A program made the translations under genes and the position numbers. A DNA stretch of 64,000 nucleotides, from the NCBI RefSeq assembly GCF_934476685.1, contig NZ_CAKSNX010000005.1, positions 93,964 through 157,963 of the forward strand, given 5' to 3'. The notes under the pieces were generated by a model, which ran no database searches, had not been told where the DNA came from, and saw only the letters and a list, made by a program, of their open reading frames with translations. Origin of the DNA: an uncultured Ruminococcus sp. (GTDB lineage Bacteria > Bacillota > Clostridia > Oscillospirales > Ruminococcaceae). This document shows positions 1 to 9,900 of the stretch, in pieces. Position 1 is the stretch's first letter. Every line of letters begins with the position of its first letter.

Positions 1-2
1 AT

Positions 3-416
3 CAGGTAGAGCGTGTTCATCAGCAGGGCAGACCTGATCTTTTTAAAGAGGGCGCAAAGAAATACAATGACGAGCAGCTTAAAGAGATGCTGAAGGACAG
101 CACAAGACCTATCCTTGCGGCGGCGAATGATGATGACGTTATGCAGGGATATGCTTTCTGCATTTTTCAGGAGCATAAAAATGACAACGTACTTACGGAC
201 ATAAAGACACTTTACATTGACGATCTGTGCGTGGACGAAAACTGCCGTGGACAGCACGTTGGAACTCTGCTGTACGAGGCTGTTAAGAAGTTTGCGAAGG
301 AAAGCGGCTGTTACAATGTTACGCTGAACGTATGGGAATGCAACAGCTCGGCTATGAAGTTCTATCAGAAAGTTGGTCTTGTGCCATACAAGACGGGAAT
401 GGAGATCATATTATAA
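3..416 (+). CDS. GNAT family N-acetyltransferase, 5' end outside window
   Basis: The reading frame is open from the first complete codon (position 3), so the true start lies upstream of the window; the first internal ATG at 87 is not the start. The last 137 residues are visible. The acetyl-CoA binding core is seen as VDENCRGQHVGTLLYEAV (R-G-Q-x-x-G motif A) followed by the usual C-terminal strand, NVTLNVWECNSSAMKFYQKV, where an N-x-x-A-x-x-F-Y pattern is typical of GNAT proteins. Family knowledge: transfers acetyl from acetyl-CoA to an amine; the substrate cannot be told. Its stop codon overlaps the thiE start by one base (TAATG), so the two are probably translated as one operon. Confidence 0.85.
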   Translation, partial: QVERVHQQGRPDLFKEGAKKYNDEQLKEMLKDSTRPILAAANDDDVMQGYAFCIFQEHKNDNVLTDIKTLYIDDLCVDENCRGQHVGTLLYEAVKKFAKESGCYNVTLNVWECNSSAMKFYQKVGLVPYKTGMEIIL

Positions 417-1072
417 TGGATAAAACGGCAAGATTTGACAAAAGCAAGGTAGATTATACCCTGTATTTATGCACCGACAGGCAGCTTATGAGCAGCAGCA
501 CTATTGAAGAATCTGTAACGCAGGCGCTTGACGGCGGCTGTTCGGTGGTTCAGCTGAGAGAAAAGGACACAAGTTCGAGGGATTTTCTTGCGCTGGCGAA
601 GAGGGTAAAGCTTATTACGGAGCATTACGGAGTGCCGCTCATAATAAACGATCGTTTTGACATTGCTATGCTGGCTGGTGCGGACGGAGTGCATCTTGGT
701 CAGAGTGATCTGCCATGCGATGAGGTAAGACGTTTTGCCGGTGAAGATCTTATTATCGGCGTATCTGCGGCGAGGGTAGATGAGGCTGTAAAGGCGCAGG
801 CGGACGGAGCGGACTATCTCGGCGTTGGCGCAATGTACGCAACTTCCACAAAGGCCAACACAAGACCCGTTTCGCAGGAACTTCTGCGTGAGATAAGGGG
901 TTCGGTGGAAATACCGATAGTTGCTATCGGCGGCATAAAGGCAGACAGGCTTGCGGACTTCGAGGGCAGCGGAATAAACGGCTTTGCGGTTGTTTCGGCT
1001 GTGGTGGCGCAGGCGGACGTAAGGCTTGCGGCTGAGGAACTGCGCAGGAAGATACTTGCCTGCGGATCATAA
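416..1072 (+). CDS. thiE: Thiamine-phosphate synthase
   Basis: ThiE joins HMP-pyrophosphate and the thiazole phosphate to make thiamine monophosphate. The 218-residue product has the TIM-barrel family marks: VVQLREKD near the N-terminus, LIINDRFDIAMLAGADGVHLGQ (pyrophosphate and Mg site, Asp of NDR), DYLGVGAMYATSTK, and the phosphate-binding IVAIGGI. Length is normal for the family. The ATG at 416 is chosen because it overlaps the stop of the preceding gene; a longer in-frame opening back to 332 lies wholly inside the acetyltransferase gene. A strong hairpin follows the stop. No other thi gene is in the window, so the rest of the pathway is elsewhere. Confidence 0.93.
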   Translation: MDKTARFDKSKVDYTLYLCTDRQLMSSSTIEESVTQALDGGCSVVQLREKDTSSRDFLALAKRVKLITEHYGVPLIINDRFDIAMLAGADGVHLGQSDLPCDEVRRFAGEDLIIGVSAARVDEAVKAQADGADYLGVGAMYATSTKANTRPVSQELLREIRGSVEIPIVAIGGIKADRLADFEGSGINGFAVVSAVVAQADVRLAAEELRRKILACGS

Positions 1073-1099
1073 TTTTCATATGGACACATGGACACAAAA

Positions 1100-1134
1100 A
1101 AACTACGGTCATTTTCGGTGACCGTAGTTTTTAT
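1100..1134 (+). terminator. Rho-independent terminator of the GNAT-thiE operon
   Basis: A 12-bp perfect stem (AAACTACGGTCA / TGACCGTAGTTT) with a 7-base loop is followed by TTTTTATT, 28 bases after the thiE stop. Confidence 0.9.
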
Positions 1135-1254
1135 TATGTGAAAAATTTTTCAAGCGATGTAGTAAATATGATGTGCTGCCATATCGAATTATAATGTATC
1201 CGATAAATAGCAGTTAATAAGCAGCCGCCGACCGCAGGTCGCCCCTACATTCGT

Positions 1255-2430
1255 TTATTTGCCGAGGAATTCGAGGTTCTTACTGATAAGCTCGCATCTC
1301 TGCTTTACGCAGTCAACTGAACGCAGCGGATCGGACGGTGTATTGAAAGTATAGTCCATAAGCTTGTCGATAGTTGTTGACGCAACGTGAACTCTTGTAT
1401 CGGAGGACGCATAGTAGATATAAACGTCGCCGTTTTCACGGACAACTGCGCCGTTTGTAAAGCAAACGTTTGATACGTCGCCCACTCTTTCCTCGCCGTG
1501 AGGTGCGATGAAAAGTCCTGAAGGTGAGGCGATAAGCTTCTTAGGATCGTTGAGGTCGGTTGCGAAAACGTAGATAACGTATCTCAGACCAGCGGCGGTA
1601 TTTCTTACGCCGTGAGCAATATGTATCCAGCCCTTTGGAGTTTTGATCGGAACTGCGCCTGCGCCGTTCTTTGACTCTGTGATAGTGTGGTAAAGTCTAG
1701 GAGAAACCACAACTTCTTCTGTGCAGATAACAGGGTTTGTGATATCCTCGCAAAGACCAAAGCAAACTCCTCCGCCTGAACCTGTCTGAATGAAATCGTC
1801 CTGCGGACGGGTATAGAAAGCGTACTTGCCGTCAACGAACTCAGGGTGGAGAACAACGTTTCTCTGCTGAGGTGATGCGGACTTGAGGTTAGGAAGTCTT
1901 TCCCAAGTTTTGAGGTCCTTTGTTCTTACGATACCTGCCTGTGCGATAGCAGCGGAGAGGTCGTTTGTAGACTTGTCCTTGCTTTCGGAACAGAAAACGC
2001 CGTAGATCCAGCCGTCCTCGTGCTGAGTCAATCTCATATCGTAAACGTTGGTTTCCTCCGGCTCTGTATCAGGGAGCTGAACAGGGAAATCCCAGAAACG
2101 GAATCCGTCAACAGGGCTTTCGCTCTCGGCAACGGCGAAAAATGACTTTCTGTCTGCACCTTCAACTCTTGCTACGAGGTAATACTTGCCATTGAGGTAG
2201 ATAGCGCCCGAATTGAGGACTGCGTTTATGCCCAGTCTTTCCATAAAATATGGGTTTGTTTCGGGGTTAAAATCATATCTCCAGATGAGCGGAGCGTGGT
2301 CGGCGGTCAGGACAGGATTTTCATATCTGTCGTAAACACCGTTATATCTTTCGGATATCTTATTTTTCTTAGCGAGGAGAGCTTCGTACTTCTGCTCCTC
2401 ACGAGCCTTATTTGTTTCAAAAATTGTCAT
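1255..2430 (-). CDS. 4-O-beta-D-mannosyl-D-glucose phosphorylase-like, GH130
   Basis: Cytoplasmic enzyme of beta-mannan use: phosphorolysis of mannosyl-glucose to mannose 1-phosphate and glucose, working downstream of epimerisation of mannobiose (family knowledge). The 391-residue sequence matches the GH130 subfamily 1 type: [20 protein letters not shown] near the N-terminus, [21 protein letters not shown], then [10 protein letters not shown] with Asp131 at the place of the general acid in characterised mannosylglucose phosphorylases, then [10 protein letters not shown] and [13 protein letters not shown]. No signal peptide. RBS AAAGGGTG precedes the ATG. It is monocistronic here; the epimerase and transporter expected beside it are not in the window. 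Confidence 0.9.
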   Translation of the reverse strand: MTIFETNKAREEQKYEALLAKKNKISERYNGVYDRYENPVLTADHAPLIWRYDFNPETNPYFMERLGINAVLNSGAIYLNGKYYLVARVEGADRKSFFAVAESESPVDGFRFWDFPVQLPDTEPEETNVYDMRLTQHEDGWIYGVFCSESKDKSTNDLSAAIAQAGIVRTKDLKTWERLPNLKSASPQQRNVVLHPEFVDGKYAFYTRPQDDFIQTGSGGGVCFGLCEDITNPVICTEEVVVSPRLYHTITESKNGAGAVPIKTPKGWIHIAHGVRNTAAGLRYVIYVFATDLNDPKKLIASPSGLFIAPHGEERVGDVSNVCFTNGAVVRENGDVYIYYASSDTRVHVASTTIDKLMDYTFNTPSDPLRSVDCVKQRCELISKNLEFLGK

Positions 2431-2501
2431 AACAGCACCCTTTCATAATGTTGGATCAAAGCACACAGCTGTGCATTATTGTCTTAACAAATCACTATTC
2501 A

Positions 2502-2530
2502 AGTATACTATATCGGCTATACAATTTCAA
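2502..2530 (-). promoter_or_regulatory. Promoter of the GH130 gene
   Basis: On the minus strand TTGAAA (2525-2530) and TATACT (2502-2507) are separated by exactly 17 bases, about 72 bases upstream of the start codon. Confidence 0.7.
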
Positions 2531-2545
2531 GAAACATTTGTTCGG

Positions 2546-2558
2546 TGTAACGTTTACA
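2546..2558. promoter_or_regulatory. Candidate LacI/CcpA-type operator upstream of GH130
   Basis: TGTAACGTTTACA resembles the GTAAACGTTTAC-type palindrome bound by LacI-family regulators including CcpA, with one base missing. It sits just upstream of the -35 box of the GH130 promoter. A related string, AAAACGTTTACA, occurs at 33071-33082 in front of the surface-protein gene. The assignment is by resemblance only. Confidence 0.35.
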
Positions 2559-2621
2559 TAAAAAATTTTGTGATATGCACAAATTTACAGCTATTTTTTG
2601 TACATTAATCTACATTTATGC

Positions 2622-3260
2622 TTACCGGTCATTATTCTCATCAAGGGTACAGCGGATCGTGACACGGCTGTATCCGCTCCATGTACAGGTGAACAAAGTC
2701 AGATCCCAATCCTGTCTTGCGCCTTTATACATCGAGTCAACGTCCCAGCCGTTTATAAGCTCGCCATAGGAAACTGTGTAGTGGAAAGTTCTGCCGTGAA
2801 TATCGGTGAAGATGACCTCGTCGCCTGTGGAAAGCTGATCCAGCTTATCGAAAAAGCCTGCATAGTTATGGGCGCATATGATAAGGTCACGTCTTGCTCT
2901 TGTGCCGTCATAGCGGCAGGGGGCGACATTCATATCCTGATAATTCCAGCCTTTTATAACGGGAAACTGCTGACCGAGGGTGGGGAGGGTTATCATACCC
3001 ATATAGATATTCCCGTCAAGCTCGATAGAATCGTCCTCTTCCTCCTCGGCGGTGCTGCTGTTATCGAAAACATCAAAGGGCGAGCTGTCGTTCTGCGGAG
3101 TTGAGGGTATCTCCTTTTCAAGCTGCGTCAGGGCGGTATTCATTTTTCCAAGACTTTCGTTTTCGTGATAGAAGTTATAAAAGGTAAGGGACAATGCCAC
3201 TACTATCAGCACTGCCCCCAGAACTATCAAAAAACGGCCTTTTGCGTTTTTCTTAGTCAT
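2622..3260 (-). CDS. Sortase, second sortase of the pilus locus
   Basis: Cysteine transpeptidase, 212 residues, with an N-terminal membrane anchor (about residues 9-29), an acidic linker, and a sortase domain holding His131 (ICAHNYAGFF), Cys192 (TLFTCTW) and Arg199 (GYSRVTIRC). It lacks a C-terminal membrane segment, unlike the class C enzyme two genes upstream. It probably anchors the finished pilus, or its base subunit, to the wall; this role is inferred from its place at the 3' end of the pilus operon. The exact sortase class is unsure (class B/D-like). It starts 35 bases after the minor pilin stop. Confidence 0.88.
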   Translation of the reverse strand: MTKKNAKGRFLIVLGAVLIVVALSLTFYNFYHENESLGKMNTALTQLEKEIPSTPQNDSSPFDVFDNSSTAEEEEDDSIELDGNIYMGMITLPTLGQQFPVIKGWNYQDMNVAPCRYDGTRARRDLIICAHNYAGFFDKLDQLSTGDEVIFTDIHGRTFHYTVSYGELINGWDVDSMYKGARQDWDLTLFTCTWSGYSRVTIRCTLDENNDR

Positions 3261-3295
3261 TATTTTCTCGCTTTCGCAAATTATTTTTACCTATT

Positions 3296-4300
3296 TTACT
3301 TATTTTTTCTGCTTACTCTCCAGCCTGCTGCAAGGAGTACGATTCCGCAGCCTGCGAGGACAGGTACAGGCCACCAGAGTGAACCTGTCTGCGGAAGTTT
3401 TCCGCCTTTGCTGTCGCTGCTTGGCGAACTGCTGTTTTCTGAACTGCTGTCAGGTGTTGACGAACTGCTGTCGGTATTACTGCTGCTGTCGCCGTCATTC
3501 CATGTTATGGTATAAGTATTGTCGATCTGATAGAGAGTATTGTTGTTCTCATAGATGACTGTGAAGTTTTCGGGGATATCTATCTCCTTTACACGCCAGT
3601 CATACTTTGTTTCGCCTATCCAGTAATGCTCCCAGTTGTTGGACTCATCAAGGGTAACGGTGTCAACAAGCTCGTTATCACGATAGATGCCGACTGTGAT
3701 AGAGGTTGGCTTGAACTTATCGAACTGACCCAACATATCCCATGTTTTTCTCACGCCGTACTCGGCTGTATCCTCATCGGGGAAAGCCTCGATAGTGTAC
3801 TTAGGGTAAACTGTTATCTCGCCGTCGGCGATCTGCTCATCGGTAAGCTTTATTATCATTGGTGACGGGATAAACTTCATTTCATCGGAAACAAATCTTT
3901 TGCCTATGATAAGGTAAAGTCCTGCGCCGTCTGTTTTAACGGTAGTTTCGCCATTTTCATCGGTCACGCCTGTTGCCACTGGGGTAAGCCCGTCAAGCTC
4001 GGCATAATTTTCGAGGGTATTTGCCACCGCCTGCATATCGGAAGCCTCGGTGAGATTTTTAAGGGAAACAGGGTAATCTGCAAACTGACCTGTGAGCTTA
4101 TACTCACCGTTTGCACTCTCCTCCCCCACCTTATATATTCTCCACTCGGCATTGGCGATAGGAGCGTCCTGCCGTTTGCAGACTATATTGACATTACAAT
4201 CAGCTGCGTCAGCCGATATGGCAAAAGAATTTATCATACACATCAGCATTGCGATAACGCAAAGCAATGCGCCGCTAATTTTTGCGGTCCTGACATTCAT
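3296..4300 (-). CDS. LPXTG-anchored minor pilin
   Basis: Secreted, wall-anchored protein of 334 residues. The ATG at 4300 is chosen because GGAGGG lies just upstream and a signal peptide follows directly (ISGALLCVIAMLMCMINSFA); earlier in-frame starts lie within the class C sortase gene. The mature part carries an N-terminal pilin-like domain and a Cna-B type domain (TAEYGVRKTWD, then YDWRVKEIDIPENFTV with a Glu that may serve an isopeptide bond), a Ser/Asp-rich stalk, then LPQTG, a hydrophobic span and RVSRKNK. The start overlaps the upstream sortase by 26 bases. Its position suggests the basal subunit. Confidence 0.85.
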   Translation of the reverse strand: MNVRTAKISGALLCVIAMLMCMINSFAISADAADCNVNIVCKRQDAPIANAEWRIYKVGEESANGEYKLTGQFADYPVSLKNLTEASDMQAVANTLENYAELDGLTPVATGVTDENGETTVKTDGAGLYLIIGKRFVSDEMKFIPSPMIIKLTDEQIADGEITVYPKYTIEAFPDEDTAEYGVRKTWDMLGQFDKFKPTSITVGIYRDNELVDTVTLDESNNWEHYWIGETKYDWRVKEIDIPENFTVIYENNNTLYQIDNTYTITWNDGDSSSNTDSSSSTPDSSSENSSSPSSDSKGGKLPQTGSLWWPVPVLAGCGIVLLAAGWRVSRKNK

Positions 4301-5231
4301 CTTTTTTGCCCTCCTTTTTCTGAGATTTTGCATTTTCTTCATTTTTACTTTTATCTTCGTGTTCTTTTTCCTGCTTTGCAAGCAGTGACATTGGATCGTC
4401 ATGTGGGAAAGGCTTTTTCTTCGCACCGACGAACCACCATACGAGCAGGGCAACGAACATAGGCACTGCTATGAACGGCACTACTGAAAGTGAATCGAGC
4501 TGCACTGCGTCGGCTGTGATCTTGGACTTTGCCACAGCCTCAGGGTTTTCGATCCTGTGTCCACGGACGAGAAGTCTGTGGGAATTTACTCCATACGGGG
4601 TGCAGGTGGTGAGGGTAACATAGTCTTCACCATCGACAATGTTCAGCTTATCCATTTGGTTTGGCAGCACGATCGAGATCTGATCCACCTCATAGGTATA
4701 GACCTCTTTCAGCACTGTTATAGTGAACTCATCGCCCTCTGTAAGCTGGTCGAGGTTGCTGAACAGCTCCGCTGAGGGAAGTCCTCTGTGGGCGGAGATA
4801 ACGGAATGTGTGCTTTTTCCGCCTACGGGGAGAGTTGAGCCTTGAAGATGTCCCACTGCGATATTCAGAACGCTTTCGCTTGTTCCGTGATATATCGGCA
4901 GCTGAACTCTTATCTGGGGGATAGAAATATATCCCATAATGCCTGTACCTGTGATATCGAGTATTTTATCGTAGTCGGGTACTTCGTCATATTCGACGAA
5001 AGGGAAATCCAGCTTTGCGATCTGCTCGTTATACTCTCTTGCACGTTCAAGCAGCCGTTCGTTCTCCTCATCGGAGAGGTCGTTCGCCGCTTTCTGATAG
5101 GTTGCGACGGCTCGGCTTTGGGTTTTCGAGTTCCACCAGTTACTGAACATAGGATAAAACATTACGGAGAGCCCCACCAGCAAAAGAAAGACCAATAAAA
5201 TTGTAGATAATTTACCGCTTTTTTTCCTCAT
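4275..5231 (-). CDS. srtC: Class C sortase, pilin polymerase
   Basis: Links pilin subunits through a Lys-to-Thr isopeptide bond on the outer face of the membrane (family knowledge). The 318-residue protein has an N-terminal transmembrane segment (11-29), the catalytic His148 (SAHRG), Cys210 (TLTTCTPYG) and Arg219 (NSHRLLVRG), and a C-terminal transmembrane segment (about 246-268) with a charged tail, the two-anchor layout of class C. The TLTTCTPYG signature is diagnostic. The usual DPW/DPF lid motif is not visible; the equivalent stretch reads EVPDYDK. It lies between the genes for its major and minor substrates. Confidence 0.93.
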   Translation of the reverse strand: MRKKSGKLSTILLVFLLLVGLSVMFYPMFSNWWNSKTQSRAVATYQKAANDLSDEENERLLERAREYNEQIAKLDFPFVEYDEVPDYDKILDITGTGIMGYISIPQIRVQLPIYHGTSESVLNIAVGHLQGSTLPVGGKSTHSVISAHRGLPSAELFSNLDQLTEGDEFTITVLKEVYTYEVDQISIVLPNQMDKLNIVDGEDYVTLTTCTPYGVNSHRLLVRGHRIENPEAVAKSKITADAVQLDSLSVVPFIAVPMFVALLVWWFVGAKKKPFPHDDPMSLLAKQEKEHEDKSKNEENAKSQKKEGKKDECQDRKN

Positions 5232-5317
5232 GGAGTCCTCCCTAATGCCTGCCGACAGGGGTTCTGCCGGCAGATATAAAGGTTATTTTTTCTGATACGA
5301 TATCAGTTTGTTTTTTT

Positions 5318-5403
5318 GATAGACGTTAGTCAGTCAAAGATAGGATTAGTCCTTTAAAGAAAGACATTAGTCCTTCAAAGAAGGATTTTATTAATCCTTC
5401 TTT
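5318..5403 (-). repeat. Short tandem repeat and stop-codon hairpin between major pilin and sortase
   Basis: Three imperfect tandem units of 20-21 bases (5318-5338, 5339-5358, 5359-5379) each read, on the minus strand, TTTrAmkGACTAAy followed by a pyrimidine-rich end. They run straight into a hairpin (AAAGAAGGATT / AATCCTTCTTT, 5377-5403) that overlaps the pilin stop codon and has no T tract. The place, just behind the most abundant subunit, fits a transcript-processing or attenuation element that lowers sortase output; this is inference. Confidence 0.55.
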
Positions 5404-6944
5404 CTTTTCTTTGTGATAAGAAGAACGCCTGCGCCGAGGGCGATAGATGCACCTGTTGCGTAGAAGATCTTAGTACCGATTCCGCCTGTTTCAGGAAGCT
5501 GTGAACCCTTCTTGTTCTCTACGTCAGTTGTGAGTATTCCGTCTGTCGCATTTGCGTTGAAACTTGCATTGCCGCCTGTTACAGTTGCAGAAAGATCATT
5601 GAACTGTGGAGCATCAGCAAGTACTTCATAGTCAGCTGTGATAGTGAAGTAGATATCGTCGATCTTGTTGTACTCAGGAGTTGGTGTCTTTGTTTCTTCA
5701 AGCTTGTATTCGCCTGCATCAAGACCTGTGAACTCGAATGCGTCCTTATCAAGATCTGTGATCTCCTTAACTGCGACCCAGCTTCCATTTACATTTTTAG
5801 AAAGAGTAAAGTTAGCGCCCTCAAGTGGATCACCGTTCTCGTCAACCTTGTTTACGATAGTCTTGTATGTGAATACAATTACCTGATCGTCAAGTGTCTT
5901 AGCTGTGCCTGAACCACCCTTGTTAGGATTGTTTGAATACTCAAGGTTAGCCTTGTTTGTGTTACCAGTTGCACCGATAACAGCCTTATCATTGAGAGTA
6001 GCCTTATATGTAACAACTACTTTATCAGCACTTGTAAGACTAGGAACAGCTGTCTTAAGGTTAGTAAACTTAAGCTCAAAGCCGTTAGCTGTCTTTGTGA
6101 TCGTATACGTAGCTGGATCTACTGTTACTGTGCCGGCTGTTACTTCTACTGAAGTTTCATCAAAAGTAAGACCGTCGCTGAATGTATCTGTGAACTTGTA
6201 CTGATATGAGTCATAAACTGCATAGTCCTGAGGAAGTGTACCTGTGAGCTTGAACTCTACCTTATCGCCGATATCCATATCAGCTGCATCCTGCCAGTCA
6301 GAAGTTACGCCTGTTGTATCGTTAACGTCCTTTACCTTCTTTTCGAGGGAAACTTCACCCTGCTTGAGTGTTATATTTGTGTCGCCCTCTACTGCAAGAA
6401 TGTGCTTGCTGAGTGTTGTGAATGAATCATATGATGTATCAACGAAGAGGTAATAACCATTCTCTACATCAAATGAAGCAGTTGTTCCGCCATGTGTGTC
6501 AACATCTGCATATGATGTAGACATATAATTTGAGAGGATAGCTGCGAGCTTATCAGCTACTGTGTAATCAGTTGTTGACTTGCCGTTTGTGATGTTTGAA
6601 AAAACATCAGCAAAATCCTGAGCACTGCTTGAAGCTGTAAGAGCAGAAGCACCTGTCAGAGCGTTGAGGTCTGCGTCAGCCTGAATATCAGCAACGAGGT
6701 CGCCAAGCTTGCTCGTGTCGATAGAATCGCCCCATGTTACGTTTGAAAGGATACCGTTTGAAGATGTACCCTTAAACACCTGATATGCATAGTAGGTATG
6801 TCTAGCCTTTGCATTCTCGATGCTTACAGTTGATTTAGCTGTAGTTGCTGAAGCTGATCCTGTAATTGTTGCTGTTGCTACCATAGCTGAAACTGCCATT
6901 ACTGCTGCAGCTGCAATAGCTGCTGTTCTTTTCATTTTTTTCAT
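5391..6944 (-). CDS. Major pilin, SpaH/EbpB type, LPXTG-anchored
   Basis: Shaft subunit of a sortase-built pilus, 517 residues. Signal peptide at 1-30 (KKMKRTAAIAAAAVMAVSAM), an N-terminal domain starting KARHTYYAYQVFKG, a middle domain with typical isopeptide-forming pilin strands, a C-terminal Cna-B/prealbumin-like domain (GANFTLSK, then GLDAGEYKLEETKTP with the E-box Glu), then LPETGGIGTKIFY, a hydrophobic span and KKRKKD. No classical YPKN pilin motif is seen; the Lys pair in VSLEKKVKD is the likeliest linking site. It lies directly after the large adhesin and before its sortase. Confidence 0.93.
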   Translation of the reverse strand: MKKMKRTAAIAAAAVMAVSAMVATATITGSASATTAKSTVSIENAKARHTYYAYQVFKGTSSNGILSNVTWGDSIDTSKLGDLVADIQADADLNALTGASALTASSSAQDFADVFSNITNGKSTTDYTVADKLAAILSNYMSTSYADVDTHGGTTASFDVENGYYLFVDTSYDSFTTLSKHILAVEGDTNITLKQGEVSLEKKVKDVNDTTGVTSDWQDAADMDIGDKVEFKLTGTLPQDYAVYDSYQYKFTDTFSDGLTFDETSVEVTAGTVTVDPATYTITKTANGFELKFTNLKTAVPSLTSADKVVVTYKATLNDKAVIGATGNTNKANLEYSNNPNKGGSGTAKTLDDQVIVFTYKTIVNKVDENGDPLEGANFTLSKNVNGSWVAVKEITDLDKDAFEFTGLDAGEYKLEETKTPTPEYNKIDDIYFTITADYEVLADAPQFNDLSATVTGGNASFNANATDGILTTDVENKKGSQLPETGGIGTKIFYATGASIALGAGVLLITKKRKKD

Positions 6945-6964
6945 ACTAATCTTTCCCTTTCTGA

Positions 6965-9900
6965 TTATTTATTATGTTCGCCTTTTTTGCGGCGATCAAT
7001 AACTAACATTACTGCTGCTGAAATCGATACAGCAGCGCCTGCGACTGTGAACGGAAGTGTTCCGCTGCCTCCTGTTTCAGGCAGGAAGCCTGTGTTCTTC
7101 TGAACGTTGTTGTACACCTGCACATACTGATCGTCGGCAGATGCGTTTATATACAGCGAATTAACATCGCCGTTATACCTGTAATAAACCCTATATGATG
7201 ACTTGTCCACAGGCTGATTATTATAGCTTACCTCTTCGATCCAATAGTACCATGTATTGCCCTTGGCGTCATTCTGTTCGAGGGTCAAGGTCTTTGACCA
7301 GTTGTCGCTGCCTGTGAGGGTTATGGTGTTGTAGAGGAGGTCAGCATTATTTGTATCGGGGTTTGCGCTAGGTTTTAGGGTGATATCAGATGATGTTGAA
7401 CCTGACGAACCTGAACCTGAGCTTGCTGATACATACTGAACGCTGTAAACTGTTGCTGAATTATCCTTAGCGCCGACATACACTTTATAGAGATAATCGG
7501 CGAAGTCATAATTCTGGAATGCACTCATACAATCAGCATAGCTGAACTTGCTGTATGTATTGCCGTTAGCGGCTGTGCCAGTTTCTGTCGGCTCGACCTT
7601 GCACCAGTTAAGTACGTTTGTATCGTCCCAAGCACCATTGGCTGTACCCTTAAGTATAAGCTGGATATCTCCCGTATGCTCAACGTAGAAATAACCGCCG
7701 TCCGTGAACTGTGACGCATCAACAGAGCCGCCGTCTTTAGTGGTGCTTACCACCTGTGTGCTGCCCCATGATGAGATGTTACTGCTGCCGCTCCAAAGTT
7801 CGGCAGATGTACCGCCTGATGTTGAACCTGAGCCGCTGCTTGATGCTGTTGTGCCTGTTATTTTGTACTTTGAACTGCTGTTAGCTTCGATAAGCACTTT
7901 GACTATGATATCTTCATTAATATTTGTAAGGTTCAGTTTAAAGCTTGGATACTGCCAATCAGATGACTCCGTATAATCTGTAACGCTTACATAATCACTG
8001 CTTGACGGATTCCATGTCAGAGTATCGCCATTCTTGTTTGTACACTCAATTTCGGCAAGTTTTGTGCCGTCACTCTTTACAAGTGTGACCTTTCCTTCAT
8101 AGCCCTTAAACCATGCATATTCAAGTGCAAAGTCAAATGATGCAGAGCCCTCAACAGTATACTCGGTATCAAATGTTCCGTCAGCTGCGACTGCATTTCC
8201 GTCCTTATCAACTACTTCAAACTTGACCTTTGAGCCAGTCGGAAGTGTTCCGTCAAATCTGTTGAAGTTCTGAGGAACGTCGCTGAGATTTGTTGAGCGG
8301 TAGATATTGAACTTTACTGTGTCGCCCGAATGGTTCACGCTGTCACCGTCAGACCAGGCTTTTTGCAGCTTAACGTCAACTTTGCTGATATTGACAGGAA
8401 CTTTTCGGTTCGTTATCGTATCCTTGCCTGTATAGGAGGCATCATTTGAATAGGTATAGGAAACGCTGAATCCGTCTGGGATATCCTTTTCTACGATGTA
8501 ATAATAGTACGGATTTCCGTCGGCATCCTTTTTATCGAGGTTCTCGATAGTTTTTACCCAGTTCTCCGATTTTTTCAAAGTGATAGTATCATAAGGTGTT
8601 GTGCAGTCCTGCGGGATCCCCTTATCGTTATTCACTCTGTTCGGGCTGTTCGGTGCGGTGAGTGAGCGGTAGATCTCAACTTTGAGGCTATCTTGCGGGA
8701 TATCCTTATCGTCAAGCTCCTTACCCAGTTCGTCACGCCACAGCTTTTCGATAGTCAGATCAGCTGCGTTTGAAACTGTGATCTCGCCGTCTCTGCTGGC
8801 TGCGTTGCCCTGATATACGGATTCATAGGTCTTGTTGTTTTCAACGTCATAGTGCGTTTCAACAACGTAGTAGTAGTAAGGTTTCCAAACGTTGTTTGAA
8901 TCCCTTGCACAGCCTGCGAGGTTTTGCCAGAGGTATGACCAATCATTGTTGGCTGTGATAGTTTTCTTGTCGAATTCCTCTGCGTCAGACGGGAGGCCGT
9001 CAGTCTTTTTGGTGAAAGATCTGTAAAGGGTGAATGTTACCTTATCGTTAGCGTGGTTCGCATCACCGTCGCTCCAGATCTTTTTCGCTGTAATAGAGAT
9101 ATTTTGCAGAAGGTTTGTTATTCTGAAAGTATTTCCGTTTTCGATGAACTGATAGCTGCTCTCGGTAAATCCAGAAGGGAGAGCAGATGCTTCAGGTCTT
9201 ACACGATAGGAGAAGTAGATCGGGGTTTCATCAAGCTGATAGCCGTTCGGAGCTTCGATCTCCTTTACATAGTAGAGCCAGCCCTTTTCGGTTTCGCCGT
9301 CCTTTACGGCAGGTTCAAGCTGGAGTCCGATATTTGCGGAATCGGTAGTATTGAAAGATGCTGCGCTGTCGCCTGCATTTCCCCAAGTTACGACTGTCTG
9401 TTCGCCGTCGGAGCTTGGTTCAAACTTGACCGCAGGTACCCACTTGTACTTCGGATTTTCCTCTGTGCCTGTATTTGCAAACTTATAAAGCTCGAACTTT
9501 GCAGAAAGCTTTACGACGTAGTTTCCGCCGTCGACCTTTTCGACTTTAAGAGGTGCAACATATGTAGATGAACCCTTTGTCTGGTCGATAAGCTCGAAAT
9601 TCGTCTTATTATCCGCATCTTCCTGTTCAAAGGTTGCGCCTGTTTCAAAGGCAACATTGTTCAGCAAATCGACAATGAAGCTTTCGTTCTTTGAATCTTC
9701 GCTGGAGGCTGGGCGACCTTTGTACTTGTAGACTATCTTGAGATGTCTTTCGTCAGGTACGGTAATATCAAGTTTCTTTACATATTCCTTTTCGGTTTTC
9801 TCAAAGACAGGTGTATCTGCAATGAGAGAAAGGTTGCTGTCAGTAGGAACGATAACGTCTGCTGTATTTGAGCCGCTTTTGCCGTCATCACTTCTGTATC

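Noticed and set aside
9053..9571. 172-codon plus-strand frame inside the adhesin gene
   Set aside because: Shadow of the repetitive adhesin coding sequence, without an RBS or domain.
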